Assembly: GCA_017442465.1 (NCBI GenBank)
Contig: JAFRZQ010000132.1
Span: 1 to 8,156, forward strand
Direction of reading: 5' to 3'
DNA length: 8,156 bases
DNA from: Anaerotignum sp.
GTDB lineage: Bacteria; Bacillota; Clostridia; Lachnospirales; Anaerotignaceae
A model generated the notes under the pieces. The model saw nothing but the letters and a program-made list of their open reading frames with translations. It was not told the origin of the DNA and made no database searches. Positions 1 through 7,107 of this stretch are shown here, piece by piece. A program made the translations under genes and the position numbers. Within the stretch, counting starts at the first letter, position 1; the number at the start of each line of letters is the position of its first letter.

Positions 1-92
1 AATAACAGAAAAGTATCAGAAATAGCCTGAATGGGATTGGTTGAGTACAAATTAGACAAAAAACATTTTACAACATTGTTTATAATGCTATC

Positions 93-121
93 TTGAAATA
101 ATATTTCGCGAATGGTATATT
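93..121 (+). promoter_or_regulatory. Candidate sigma-A promoter of the operon
   Basis: A -35-like hexamer TTGAAA (93-98, 5 of 6 to consensus) is followed after exactly 17 bp by TATATT (116-121, 5 of 6). The bases just before the -10 are TGG (113-115), giving an extended -10 (TGn). Transcription would start near 128, leaving a leader of about 50 nt before the first gene. This is the best-spaced promoter in the leader. A perfect TATAAT at 81-86 is an alternative -10 but has no good -35 at the proper distance (nearest is TTAGAC at 52-57, 23 bp away). Prediction by eye only. Confidence 0.5.
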
Positions 122-129
122 TATTTCAA
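93..129. repeat. Inverted repeat overlapping the promoter, possible operator
   Basis: TTGAAATAA (93-101) and TTATTTCAA (121-129) are perfect 9-bp reverse complements separated by 19 bp. The left arm covers the -35 hexamer and the right arm begins at the last base of the -10. An imperfect third copy of the right arm, TTATTTCA, is at 154-161, between the predicted start point and the ribosome binding site. A separate 8-bp palindrome, TTCGCGAA (105-112), lies in the promoter spacer. A protein binding these arms would block RNA polymerase, so a repressor site is the natural inference. The region is AT-rich, so chance is not excluded. Confidence 0.4.
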
Positions 130-179
130 AATTAAGAAATTAAAAATGAATTATTATTTCATTTGGAAAGGAGATTATT

Positions 180-1595
180 ATGAATGATTTTATGTTTAAC
201 ATGATTCGTTCCGAACTGGAAGACGTAGTTGGCAGAGACAATGTTTCTGTAACAGAAAGTGACAAGATCAGCCACAGTGTTGACTACTTCTGGCTCTCCA
301 GACTTTGGGAAGATCGTGGAAGAATGATGCCCATGGCAGATTTTATTGTATATCCTGGCAGTGACGAGGAAGTAGCAAGAATTCTCGTGATCGCTAATTA
401 TTATAAAATCCCCGTATTCCCTTGGGGCGGCGGTGCAGGCTCTCAGGGCGGCGCATTAGCAGTAAAGGGCGGTATCCTGCTGGATATGAAACGCATGAAC
501 AAAATCATTGAATTGGATGAAAAATCCATGTGTATTACAGCGGAAGCAGGTATCAACTTTGCGCAGCTGGAATGGTATGCGAATGAAAGAGGTTACTCTC
601 TGATGCATTATCCCAGTTCTCTGACTTGCTCTACACTGGGTGGTTTCCTTGCTCATAACGGTATCGGCGTACTTTCCACAAAATACGGCAAGATCGATGA
701 TCAGTGCCTGCATGTGGAAATGGCAGTGCCCAGCGGCAAGATCCTGAAATCCACACCTGTACCGAAACATTCTTCCGGTCCCAGCATTCTGCATATGCTG
801 CTTGGTTCCGAAGGTACATACGGTGTATTCACAAAAGCAACAATGAAATTGTTCAAAAAACCTGAAGTAAGAAAATTCCGTGCATTCCTGTTCAAAGATG
901 TTCCTACAGGTCTGGCATTCGGCAGAGATCTGTTGCAGGAATTCAAACCTTCCATTATGCGTCTGTATAATGAAGAAGAAACAAAATCCATGATCAAAAA
1001 TATCCTGGGCGTGGAAAAAGAAGGCGCTTTCATGAATATTGCCATCGAAGGCAGTGCAGAAATGGTAGAAATCGAAGAACGCATTGCACTGAGAATGTGT
1101 GAAGAAAGAGGCGGTATGGATCTGGGTTCCGATTATGGTGAAAAATGGTGGGATAGCCGTGTAACATTCTTCTATCCTGACCATGCACTGGATCTGCCTA
1201 AGATGTTCGGTACTCTGGATACTATTTCTACATATTCCAACATGGAAAACATCTACTGGGCACTGAAGAAGACAATGGAACAGTTTGAAGGTGTTCGCTT
1301 TATCGCTCATTTCTCCCACTGGTATGAATGGGGCGTAATGATCTACGACAGATTCATCATCGAAAATCCTCCCGAAGATCCTGAAGAAGCACTGAGACTG
1401 CATAATGAAATCTGGAATGCAGGTATCCGTGCGATCCTGGATAACGGCGGTGTTGTCAATGACCACCATGGCGTTGGTATGAAGCTGGGTCGTCTGATGA
1501 AGGAACAGTATAAAGACAATATGGTCTTTTTTGAAGCATTGAAGAAAGAACTCGACCCCAATGGTATCATGAATCCATATAAACTGGGTCTGTAA
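180..1595 (+). CDS. FAD-linked oxidase, GlcD/alkyl-DHAP-synthase-like
   Basis: This 471-residue protein is a flavin oxidoreductase of the vanillyl-alcohol-oxidase fold. The FAD-binding half runs from about residue 52 to 230 and contains the glycine-rich pyrophosphate loop PWGGGAGSQGG (81-91) and the segment PSSLTCSTLGGFLAHNGIG (145-163) typical of this fold. The substrate half follows, with NDHHGVG (427-433) near the C-terminus, and the protein ends in DPNGIMNPYKL, the usual ending of GlcD-type proteins. The paired histidines resemble the HHH active-site motif of alkyl-dihydroxyacetone-phosphate synthase, but the Fe-S partner next door argues for a 2-hydroxy-acid dehydrogenase such as glycolate or lactate oxidase subunits. 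The start is set by AAAGGAG at 167-173, 6 nt before the ATG. The protein is probably cytoplasmic or membrane-associated and passes electrons to the product of the next gene, 24 nt downstream. Family is well supported; substrate unknown. Confidence 0.85.
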   Translation: MNDFMFNMIRSELEDVVGRDNVSVTESDKISHSVDYFWLSRLWEDRGRMMPMADFIVYPGSDEEVARILVIANYYKIPVFPWGGGAGSQGGALAVKGGILLDMKRMNKIIELDEKSMCITAEAGINFAQLEWYANERGYSLMHYPSSLTCSTLGGFLAHNGIGVLSTKYGKIDDQCLHVEMAVPSGKILKSTPVPKHSSGPSILHMLLGSEGTYGVFTKATMKLFKKPEVRKFRAFLFKDVPTGLAFGRDLLQEFKPSIMRLYNEEETKSMIKNILGVEKEGAFMNIAIEGSAEMVEIEERIALRMCEERGGMDLGSDYGEKWWDSRVTFFYPDHALDLPKMFGTLDTISTYSNMENIYWALKKTMEQFEGVRFIAHFSHWYEWGVMIYDRFIIENPPEDPEEALRLHNEIWNAGIRAILDNGGVVNDHHGVGMKLGRLMKEQYKDNMVFFEALKKELDPNGIMNPYKLGL

Positions 1596-1619
1596 TAAGA
1601 GTGCAAGGAGGGAAAAAGA

Positions 1620-2681
1620 ATGTTATCCGGAAAAGCATTACATACGATCAAAGCTTGTCGTTTTTGCTGGATGTGCAGACATCTTTGCCCTGTGGGTCTG
1701 GTAACAGGGAAAGAATCCAACACACCCAGAGCAAAAGCACTCCTTCTGGATATGGAACAGAAGGGCACAACTGAAATGAAGGTTTACGCAGAGGATATGT
1801 TCCAGTGTGCACTGTGTGCATCCTGTGCAACAAACTGCGAAACAGGTTATGAACCCCCTGTTTTCATCAGAGAAGCAAGAAGAAATATCGTAGCAAATGG
1901 TCTGGCGCCTGATTATGTGATGAATGTAATCGATAAACTGATGGCAGCAGACGCAGAAACACAGAAACCTGCATCCGAAACAGCGGATGTTCTGGTATAT
2001 ATCGGTGCTCATGGCACAGAAACTGCAAAGGAAATGGCAGAAGCCTTTGGCTCTGTCCTGACAAAAGCAGGTGTGCTTTACATGACACTGACAGCAGAAC
2101 CTGCAGATGGCAACGAACTGTATGACCTGATCGGCGAAACAGCAGAAGTAAAGGCTGTAGCGAAAAAATGTGCAGATGCCATCAATGGTACAGGTGCAAA
2201 AAAAGTTGTTGTACTGAATCCTTCCGCAGCGAGAATGTTCCTTCAGGAATATCCCGCATGGGGTCTGGAACTTTCTGCAGAAGTAGTGACAGCAACAGCT
2301 TTTGCAGCAGAACTGCTGAAAGAAGGCAAACTGAAGATGAAACAGGCAGAAGGCGTTGTGACTTTCCATGACCCCTGTCGTCTGGCGAGAGATTTGGAAG
2401 AAACAGAACCTGCCCGCGAGCTGATCCGTGCAATGGGTTATGAATTAAAGGAAATGATCCAGAGCAAAAAGCTCACTAAATGCTGTGGCGGTTTGGTTTT
2501 AGAAGCACACTCTCCCAAATTGGCACAGCTGACAGCATCCGGCAGAATCTCCGATGCAGACCGCATCGATGTTTCTGTGATGCTTACAGCGTGCCCGGGA
2601 TGTAGATCTGTCCTTCAAAAAGGTGACGGGAAAGCAGAGGTGAAAGATCTTTTCGTATTACTGAATGAAAACACATTATAA
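1620..2681 (+). CDS. Iron-sulfur CCG-domain oxidoreductase subunit, GlcF/HdrD-like
   Basis: This 353-residue electron-transfer subunit has two ferredoxin-type 4Fe-4S motifs at the N-terminus: CxxCxxCxxxCP at C13, C16, C19, C23 and a second set at C63, C66, C69, C73. The C-terminal part is one CCG domain, with HDPC (C253), CCGG (C288-C289) and CPGC (C325, C328). The middle part (about 105-240) looks like a first CCG domain that has lost its cysteines: the expected GC is GA (IGAHG), no CCG follows, and the later expected Cys is Ala in NPSAAR. It would pair with the FAD oxidase upstream and relay electrons, by family analogy to a quinone or another carrier. AAGGAGGG lies 7 nt before the ATG. It is shorter than the roughly 400 residues usual for GlcF. 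Alternative name: heterodisulfide-reductase-related protein. Confidence 0.85.
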   Translation: MLSGKALHTIKACRFCWMCRHLCPVGLVTGKESNTPRAKALLLDMEQKGTTEMKVYAEDMFQCALCASCATNCETGYEPPVFIREARRNIVANGLAPDYVMNVIDKLMAADAETQKPASETADVLVYIGAHGTETAKEMAEAFGSVLTKAGVLYMTLTAEPADGNELYDLIGETAEVKAVAKKCADAINGTGAKKVVVLNPSAARMFLQEYPAWGLELSAEVVTATAFAAELLKEGKLKMKQAEGVVTFHDPCRLARDLEETEPARELIRAMGYELKEMIQSKKLTKCCGGLVLEAHSPKLAQLTASGRISDADRIDVSVMLTACPGCRSVLQKGDGKAEVKDLFVLLNENTL

Positions 2682-2722
2682 TGGAATCAAAAAGTGAAAA
2701 AATTGGGAAGTGTAAAAATTTT

Positions 2723-2730
2723 AAGGAGGG
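2723..2730 (+). promoter_or_regulatory. Ribosome binding site that fixes the dctP start
   Basis: AAGGAGGG sits 7 nt before the ATG at 2738. An in-frame ATG at 2681 overlaps the stop of the preceding gene, but using it would put 19 hydrophilic residues in front of the lipoprotein signal and it has no ribosome binding site of its own. The start at 2738 is therefore preferred. Confidence 0.8.
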
Positions 2731-2737
2731 TTTTTGT

Positions 2738-3781
2738 ATGAAAAAATTCTTAAGAACAGCAGTCAGCTTAACAATGGTAGCAGCTATGGTTCTGGGCACA
2801 GGTTGTGCAAGAGGCGGCAGCGATGATGCAGCAGCAGGCGATGGCGGCGAAACAATCGAACTGAAACTGGCTCACATCTACTCTACAAACTCCAACGAAG
2901 ACAAGTACTTCAACGAATTCAAAAACAGAGTAGAAGCGGAAACAGATGGTGCTGTAACAGTATCCATTTTCCCTAACTCTCAGCTGGGTTCTGAAGCAGA
3001 AACAATGCAGCAGGTAGTTCTGGGTACTGTAGATATCGCTTTCGGTGAAGGTTCCTCTTGGGCAAATGCAGTAAATAAACCCGAACTGGGCGTATTTGGT
3101 CTGCCTTATCTGTGATCCGATCTGGATGGCCAGGCAGCGATCATGCGTGAAATGGTAATTCAGGAAGGTACAGATATGATGGTTCCTACAGGTATTAGAC
3201 CTCTGTTCTCCTTCTCCGGTTCTATCAGACATGCGATTCTGGCAACAGATCCTATCTACACACTGGAAGATTGTAAAGGCGTAAAAATGAGAGTTCCCGA
3301 AGTTACACTGTTCGTTGATACATGGAAAAACCTGGGTTCCAACCCTACAACAACCCCTTGGGGCGATGTTTACACAGCAATTTCTCAGGGCGTAGTTGAC
3401 GGCGCAGAAGTTGACGCTTGTACAATCGTTGACTCTAACCTGCAGGAAGTAACAAAATATTACTCCAAAACAGGTCATATCTCCACAATCAATATCGCAG
3501 CTATCAATGAAGACAAATGGCAGTCCATCCCCGCTGAATATCAGGATATTATCCTGAAAGTGGGCGCAGAAGTTCAGGAAGAACAGGTTGAAGCTAGAAA
3601 AGTAGCTGACGACGAAGCAGTAGCAGTTATGGAAGCAGCTGGCGTAGTTGTAAATGAACTGGATGCAGGCGAATACGACAAGATGGTAGCAGCACAGAAA
3701 CCTATGTACGACCAGTACGCAAATGAATACGGTCTGGGCGACATGATCGCAAAACTGCAGGAAGTTGGCGCACCTAAATAA
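2738..3781 (+). pseudogene. dctP: TRAP transporter substrate-binding lipoprotein DctP, interrupted by in-frame TGA
   Basis: This is the extracytoplasmic solute-binding subunit of a TRAP transporter. The full frame is 347 positions, normal for DctP. Residues 1-23 are a lipoprotein signal (MKK, hydrophobic core, LGTGC with C23 as the lipidated Cys). The N-terminal lobe follows, with LKLAHIYST near 42-50 and FPNSQLGSE at 78-86. The C-terminal lobe carries KMRVPEV with R185, the conserved arginine that binds the ligand carboxylate, and TPWGDVYTAISQGVVDGAE. The frame is broken only once, by TGA at codon 126 (3113-3115), right after GLPYL. Sequence on both sides is collinear with the family and has the same codon use. 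Read literally, a 125-residue fragment is made. The ATG at 3143 has no ribosome binding site and would lack a signal peptide. It could be a true recent nonsense allele, a base-call error, or a recoded codon. Family certain; functional state open. Confidence 0.85.
3113..3115 (+). other. In-frame TGA codon inside dctP
   Basis: The codons around it read Leu-Pro-Tyr-Leu, TGA, Ser-Asp-Leu-Asp. In DctP proteins this spot follows a P(F/Y)L motif and is usually aromatic (Phe, Trp or Tyr), so TGG (Trp) to TGA by one transition explains it. About 30 Trp codons in this window are all TGG, which argues against a general UGA=Trp code. The base after the codon is T. Confidence 0.9.
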
Positions 3782-3833
3782 GTAATACGAAAAGAAAATA
3801 ATTTGAAGTTCCTGTCACAATAGGTAATACACG

Positions 3834-3871
3834 GGGCGTCAATGGGTTCCATAGTTCCCCCTTTGACGCCC
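3834..3871 (+). terminator. Strong intercistronic hairpin between dctP and dctQ
   Basis: GGGCGTCAA (3834-3842) pairs perfectly with TTGACGCCC (3863-3871). Beyond one T-T mismatch, GGG (3844-3846) pairs with CCC (3859-3861), leaving a 12-nt loop. The bases after the stem (TATCTTTACA) are only weakly U-rich, so this is a partial terminator or an mRNA-stabilising 3' end for the dctP transcript rather than a full stop. A hairpin here is common in transport operons, where far more binding protein than permease is needed. The dctQ ribosome binding site begins 16 nt after the stem, so the hairpin should not hide it. Confidence 0.65.
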
Positions 3872-3905
3872 TATCTTTACATCCGAAAAAGGAGGTGTTT
3901 GCAGA

Positions 3906-4400
3906 ATGGCTTTTTGGAAAAAATTTGATAAGATCCTGACTAATGTTCAGACTTATGTCTGTGCGATCTTATTTACCGTTATTATCATTATCGGTGCAGC
4001 CAATGTATTTTGCAGATACGTTTTGAACGACTCCATCACATGGGCGGAGGAAGCCATGCGTTTCATCTGTATCTGGCTGGTATTTATCGGGTCTTCTCTG
4101 ACGATCCGTATCGATGGTCATGTTTCCATCGATGTTTTGCAGAGCTTTTTGAAAAACACAAAGGTGAAATTTGTGTTGTATGTGATCACAAGGATCGTGG
4201 CGGCATCCTTCCTGGTAGTGCTGCTGCCAGCATCTATTGAACTGGTTCAGAAAATGGGCAATGCTTATTCTTCTGCCGTTGGAGTTCCTTACTCCGTTGT
4301 TTATCTGTCATTCCCTGTAGGTGCAGTTTCCATGCTGTTGTCTTTTATCAGCGCTGTGCCTGAACATGCTAAGAAAATCAAAGACGGAGGTGAAGCATAA
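3906..4400 (+). CDS. dctQ: TRAP transporter small permease subunit DctQ
   Basis: This 164-residue membrane protein is the small subunit of the TRAP transporter. Four hydrophobic segments are visible at about residues 17-37, 49-67, 87-110 and 127-150. The family signature RYVLNDSITWAEEAMRF, followed by the second membrane segment (IWLVFIGSSL), identifies it clearly. It forms the membrane complex with DctM and helps dock the loaded binding protein. Transport in this family is driven by an ion gradient, usually sodium, not ATP. AGGAGGTG lies about 9 nt before the ATG. The gene follows the intercistronic hairpin after dctP, and its stop codon overlaps the start of dctM by one base (TAATG), showing translational coupling. 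Length is typical. Confidence 0.93.
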   Translation: MAFWKKFDKILTNVQTYVCAILFTVIIIIGAANVFCRYVLNDSITWAEEAMRFICIWLVFIGSSLTIRIDGHVSIDVLQSFLKNTKVKFVLYVITRIVAASFLVVLLPASIELVQKMGNAYSSAVGVPYSVVYLSFPVGAVSMLLSFISAVPEHAKKIKDGGEA

Positions 4401-5692
4401 TGATTACAATCGTAGTAGTATCCCTGATCGTGATGATCATTCTCGGCGTACCCATTTGCTTCGCAGTAGGTCTCTCCGGCTTTTTAGGTTTATATTTTGG
4501 TACAAATCTGGATCTTTATATCGTTGTTCAGCGTTTTATCAGTGGTATCAACTCCTTCTCTCTGATGGCGGTTCCTCTGTTTATTCTGGGCGGTGCCATT
4601 ATGGATAAGGCTGGTATCTCCAAACGAATCGTAGGTTTTGCAGCGGCATTGTTCTCCTGGCTGCGCGGCGGCTTGAGTATCTGCTGTGTAGCAGCGAATA
4701 TGATTTTTGCGGGCATTTCCGGTTCTGGTGCAGCTGCGGTTTCTGCCATCGGTGGTATCACTGCTCCTGCTATGAAGGCAAAAGGCTATAAGCCCGGTTT
4801 CGTTGCTGCCCTGATTGGTGGTGCCGGTTCTTTGGGACCTGTTATCCCTCCCAGCGTAGATATGATCGTATTTGCGTCCATTACAGGTCTGTCTGTCGGC
4901 AGAATGTTTATGGGCGGTATGCTGCCCGGTCTGCTGATTGGTGTTTGCCTGATGATCTTCTGCTTCATCTACGCAAAGGTAAATAATATCGACTATGGTG
5001 GTAAATTTGTAGTCAGTGAAGTAGTAGTAGCTCTGAAAGAATCCATCTGGGCACTGATCATGCCCTTTATTATCATCGGTGGCGTTATCACAGGTATCTT
5101 CACAGCAACAGAAGCTGGTGTTGTTGCCTGTGTATACGGTATGATCGTTGGTGCGTTTATTTATAAAGAACTGAAGTGGAAAGATGTACTGCCTTTGTTC
5201 AAACAGGCTACAGAAAACACCTGTCAGGTTATGATGATCATCGGTGCATCCACAATCTATGGTTATATATTCTCCCTGGCAAACGTAGGTGATACTATCT
5301 GTAACTTTATCCTGTCTCTGACAACTGATACAACTATGATCATGTTGCTGACAGCAGGTTTCATGGTATTCATCGGCTGCTTCATGGAAAGCCTTGCGGC
5401 AATGCCCATCATCCTTCCCATCGTTTACCCTCTGCTGGAAGGTATGGGTGCAAATATGACACAGTTCGGTGTTATGTTCTGTCTGTGCACGGTACTGGGC
5501 GGTCTGACACCTCCCGTAGGTATCTATCTGTTCCTGTCCATGTCGATTGCGAAGGCGAAGATTCAGGAAATTATCCCTTATCTTCTGGTAGTAGTTGGTA
5601 TCATCATTGGTACGATTCTGATTGCAGCGTATGTTCCCGGCCTGACATCCTTCCTGCCTGATCTGATCATGGGACCTATGGGTGCCTCGTAA
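4400..5692 (+). CDS. dctM: TRAP transporter large permease subunit DctM
   Basis: This 430-residue protein is the ion-coupled large permease of the TRAP system and is hydrophobic along almost its whole length, with about a dozen membrane segments. Family signatures are GISGSGAAAVSAIGG (105-119), GSLGPVIPPS (143-152) and, in the second half, GGLTPPVG, matching the two inverted repeats that each carry a re-entrant loop. Length is normal for DctM (about 425-440) and it is not fused to DctQ. The ATG overlaps the dctQ stop (TAATG), with GGAGGT (4386-4391) 8 nt upstream inside dctQ. It should be intact and functional, so if dctP is truly broken the transporter would need a binding protein from elsewhere. 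The substrate cannot be read from the permease. Confidence 0.95.
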   Translation: MITIVVVSLIVMIILGVPICFAVGLSGFLGLYFGTNLDLYIVVQRFISGINSFSLMAVPLFILGGAIMDKAGISKRIVGFAAALFSWLRGGLSICCVAANMIFAGISGSGAAAVSAIGGITAPAMKAKGYKPGFVAALIGGAGSLGPVIPPSVDMIVFASITGLSVGRMFMGGMLPGLLIGVCLMIFCFIYAKVNNIDYGGKFVVSEVVVALKESIWALIMPFIIIGGVITGIFTATEAGVVACVYGMIVGAFIYKELKWKDVLPLFKQATENTCQVMMIIGASTIYGYIFSLANVGDTICNFILSLTTDTTMIMLLTAGFMVFIGCFMESLAAMPIILPIVYPLLEGMGANMTQFGVMFCLCTVLGGLTPPVGIYLFLSMSIAKAKIQEIIPYLLVVVGIIIGTILIAAYVPGLTSFLPDLIMGPMGAS

Positions 5693-5709
5693 CGGTATGA
5701 TTGGATGAA

Positions 5710-5742
5710 GCGTTTGATTATATATTTTTAGGAGGCGTTTGA
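5710..5742 (+). repeat. 8-bp direct repeat before the first aminotransferase gene
   Basis: GCGTTTGA occurs at 5710-5717 and again at 5735-5742, with starts 25 bp apart; the second copy overlaps the ribosome binding site and spacer. It could be a regulatory site or a small duplication, but an 8-bp match this close could also be chance. Confidence 0.25.
5730..5735 (+). promoter_or_regulatory. Ribosome binding site that fixes the start at 5745
   Basis: AGGAGG ends 9 nt before the ATG at 5745. An in-frame TTG at 5739 is only 3 nt from it, too close to serve as start. The protein therefore begins MSLQKEMYEE. Confidence 0.8.
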
Positions 5743-5744
5743 AA

Positions 5745-7064
5745 ATGAGCTTACAGAAAGAAATGTACGAAGAAGCGAAAAAATATATGGTGGGCGGCGG
5801 CTCTGCCGGTGGCAGATTTAATGCAACACTGGGCCAGCCCTTATATATGGAAAGATGCGAAGGTGCATATCTGTATGATGCAGAAGGAAAAAGATATATC
5901 GACTTCCATTCCTCCGCAGGTCCTGCACTGTTTGGTTACAAACATCCTCGCATCGAAAAAGCAGTTCTGGCAGCCATCGAGAAAGGATTTTACTGGGGCT
6001 ATGATTCTCAGGAAACAATTGAACTGGCAAAAGAACTGTGCAAACTGATTCCCAGCGCAGAAAGAGTACGTCTGGTGAATACAGGTACAGAAGTAACACT
6101 GTCTGCTCTGCGTCTGGCAAGAGCCTACACAGGCAGAGAGATCGTGATTCGTTTTGAAGGTCATTTCCATGGTATGCATGAAATGATCTGGTACAACCAT
6201 AACAACGAAGGCAAAATGGATGAAATTGGCGAAATCGAAAACATTCCTGATGGCGGCGGTTTCCCTAAATGCTTCGGTGATGTGGTGAAAAACGTGGAAT
6301 TCAATGATTATGAAGCACTGGAGAGAGTGGTAGAACGCTATAAAGATCAGGTGGCAGCCATTATTCTGGAACCTATTTCCTATAACTGCGGCTGCTATCC
6401 CGCAAGAAAAGAATATCTGGAAAAGGTACGTGAACTTTGTACAAGAGAGGGTATCGTCCTGATTTTCGATGAAGTTATCTGCGGTTATCGTATGCGCCCC
6501 GGCAGTGCTCAGGCATATTATGGCGTAACACCTGACCTGACCACACTGGCTAAAGCCATCGGCGGCGGTCTGCCTATTGCGGCTCTGGTTGGTAAGAAAG
6601 AAATCATGGAAATGGGCGGCCCTACAGGTCCTGCTGGTGTCAGCGGTACATACTCCGGTGCACTGATGCCCGTCATGGCAGCAATTGAATGTGCAAAAAT
6701 GATTCAGGAACCTGAATTCTATGACCATATTGATAAAATCGCAGATGCCCTTTACGGCGGTATCGAAGCACTGATGAAAAAGCATGGCATCAAAGGTCAT
6801 GTCAGAGGTGTAGGGGCGAGATTTGGTATCTATTTTGGTGTAGAAGATCCTGAAGACGATTATAACTGGAGAACAGTGAAACAGAAATTCGATATGGAAT
6901 TCAACAGCAAATTCCTGACAGAATGTCTGAAGGAAGGCATCTATTTCCATAACTATGGCACAAGCCCTGTGCCTGCCCACAATGGCTTCGGCATCCAGCA
7001 CACCATGGAAGACATTGAATACACACTGGAAAAGATCGATCAGATCTTTGCAAGAATCAAGTGA
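5745..7064 (+). CDS. Class III aminotransferase, glutamate-1-semialdehyde aminomutase-like
   Basis: This 439-residue fold-type I PLP enzyme is closest in appearance to HemL (GSAM). Matching motifs are NTGTEVTLSALRLARAYTGR around G114-E116 (phosphate binding), EGHFHGMHE, IFDEVICGYR with D242 (binds the pyridine nitrogen), AQAYYGVTPDLTTLAKAIGGG with the Schiff-base lysine K270, and SGTYSGALMPVMAA, which contacts the cofactor phosphate from the partner subunit. It is slightly longer than HemL, and no haem gene is nearby. A role as an omega- or beta-amino-acid transaminase or aminomutase in the catabolic operon is more likely than haem synthesis. It lies 52 nt after dctM. Translation ends with TGA followed two codons later by in-frame TAG. 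Family and catalytic residues are clear; substrate is not. Confidence 0.88.
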   Translation: MSLQKEMYEEAKKYMVGGGSAGGRFNATLGQPLYMERCEGAYLYDAEGKRYIDFHSSAGPALFGYKHPRIEKAVLAAIEKGFYWGYDSQETIELAKELCKLIPSAERVRLVNTGTEVTLSALRLARAYTGREIVIRFEGHFHGMHEMIWYNHNNEGKMDEIGEIENIPDGGGFPKCFGDVVKNVEFNDYEALERVVERYKDQVAAIILEPISYNCGCYPARKEYLEKVRELCTREGIVLIFDEVICGYRMRPGSAQAYYGVTPDLTTLAKAIGGGLPIAALVGKKEIMEMGGPTGPAGVSGTYSGALMPVMAAIECAKMIQEPEFYDHIDKIADALYGGIEALMKKHGIKGHVRGVGARFGIYFGVEDPEDDYNWRTVKQKFDMEFNSKFLTECLKEGIYFHNYGTSPVPAHNGFGIQHTMEDIEYTLEKIDQIFARIK

Positions 7065-7107
7065 AAATAGTATTGGGGAGTTTTTACAATTTAAGGAGGT
7101 TAACATT

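Noticed and set aside
81..86. TATAAT in the leader as the main -10
   Set aside because: The best upstream -35-like hexamer is 23 bp away; the pair at 93-98 and 116-121 is better spaced. It may still be a second weak promoter.
456..1469. Minus-strand frame inside the FAD oxidase (337 codons)
   Set aside because: Shadow of a well-supported gene; no domain signature or translation signal.
2677..2682. Perfect TATAAT just before dctP as an internal promoter
   Set aside because: No convincing -35 at 16-18 bp and no extended -10; it falls on the stop codon of the Fe-S gene, where AT-rich bases are expected.
3113..3160. Selenocysteine insertion element
   Set aside because: No hairpin with the proper distance from TGA and a GU-containing loop was found. 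The nearest hairpin is too close, and the position is normally aromatic rather than Cys.
3143..3781. Separate downstream gene starting at ATG 3143
   Set aside because: It is the in-frame remainder of dctP: no ribosome binding site, no signal peptide, and it starts in the middle of the first lobe.
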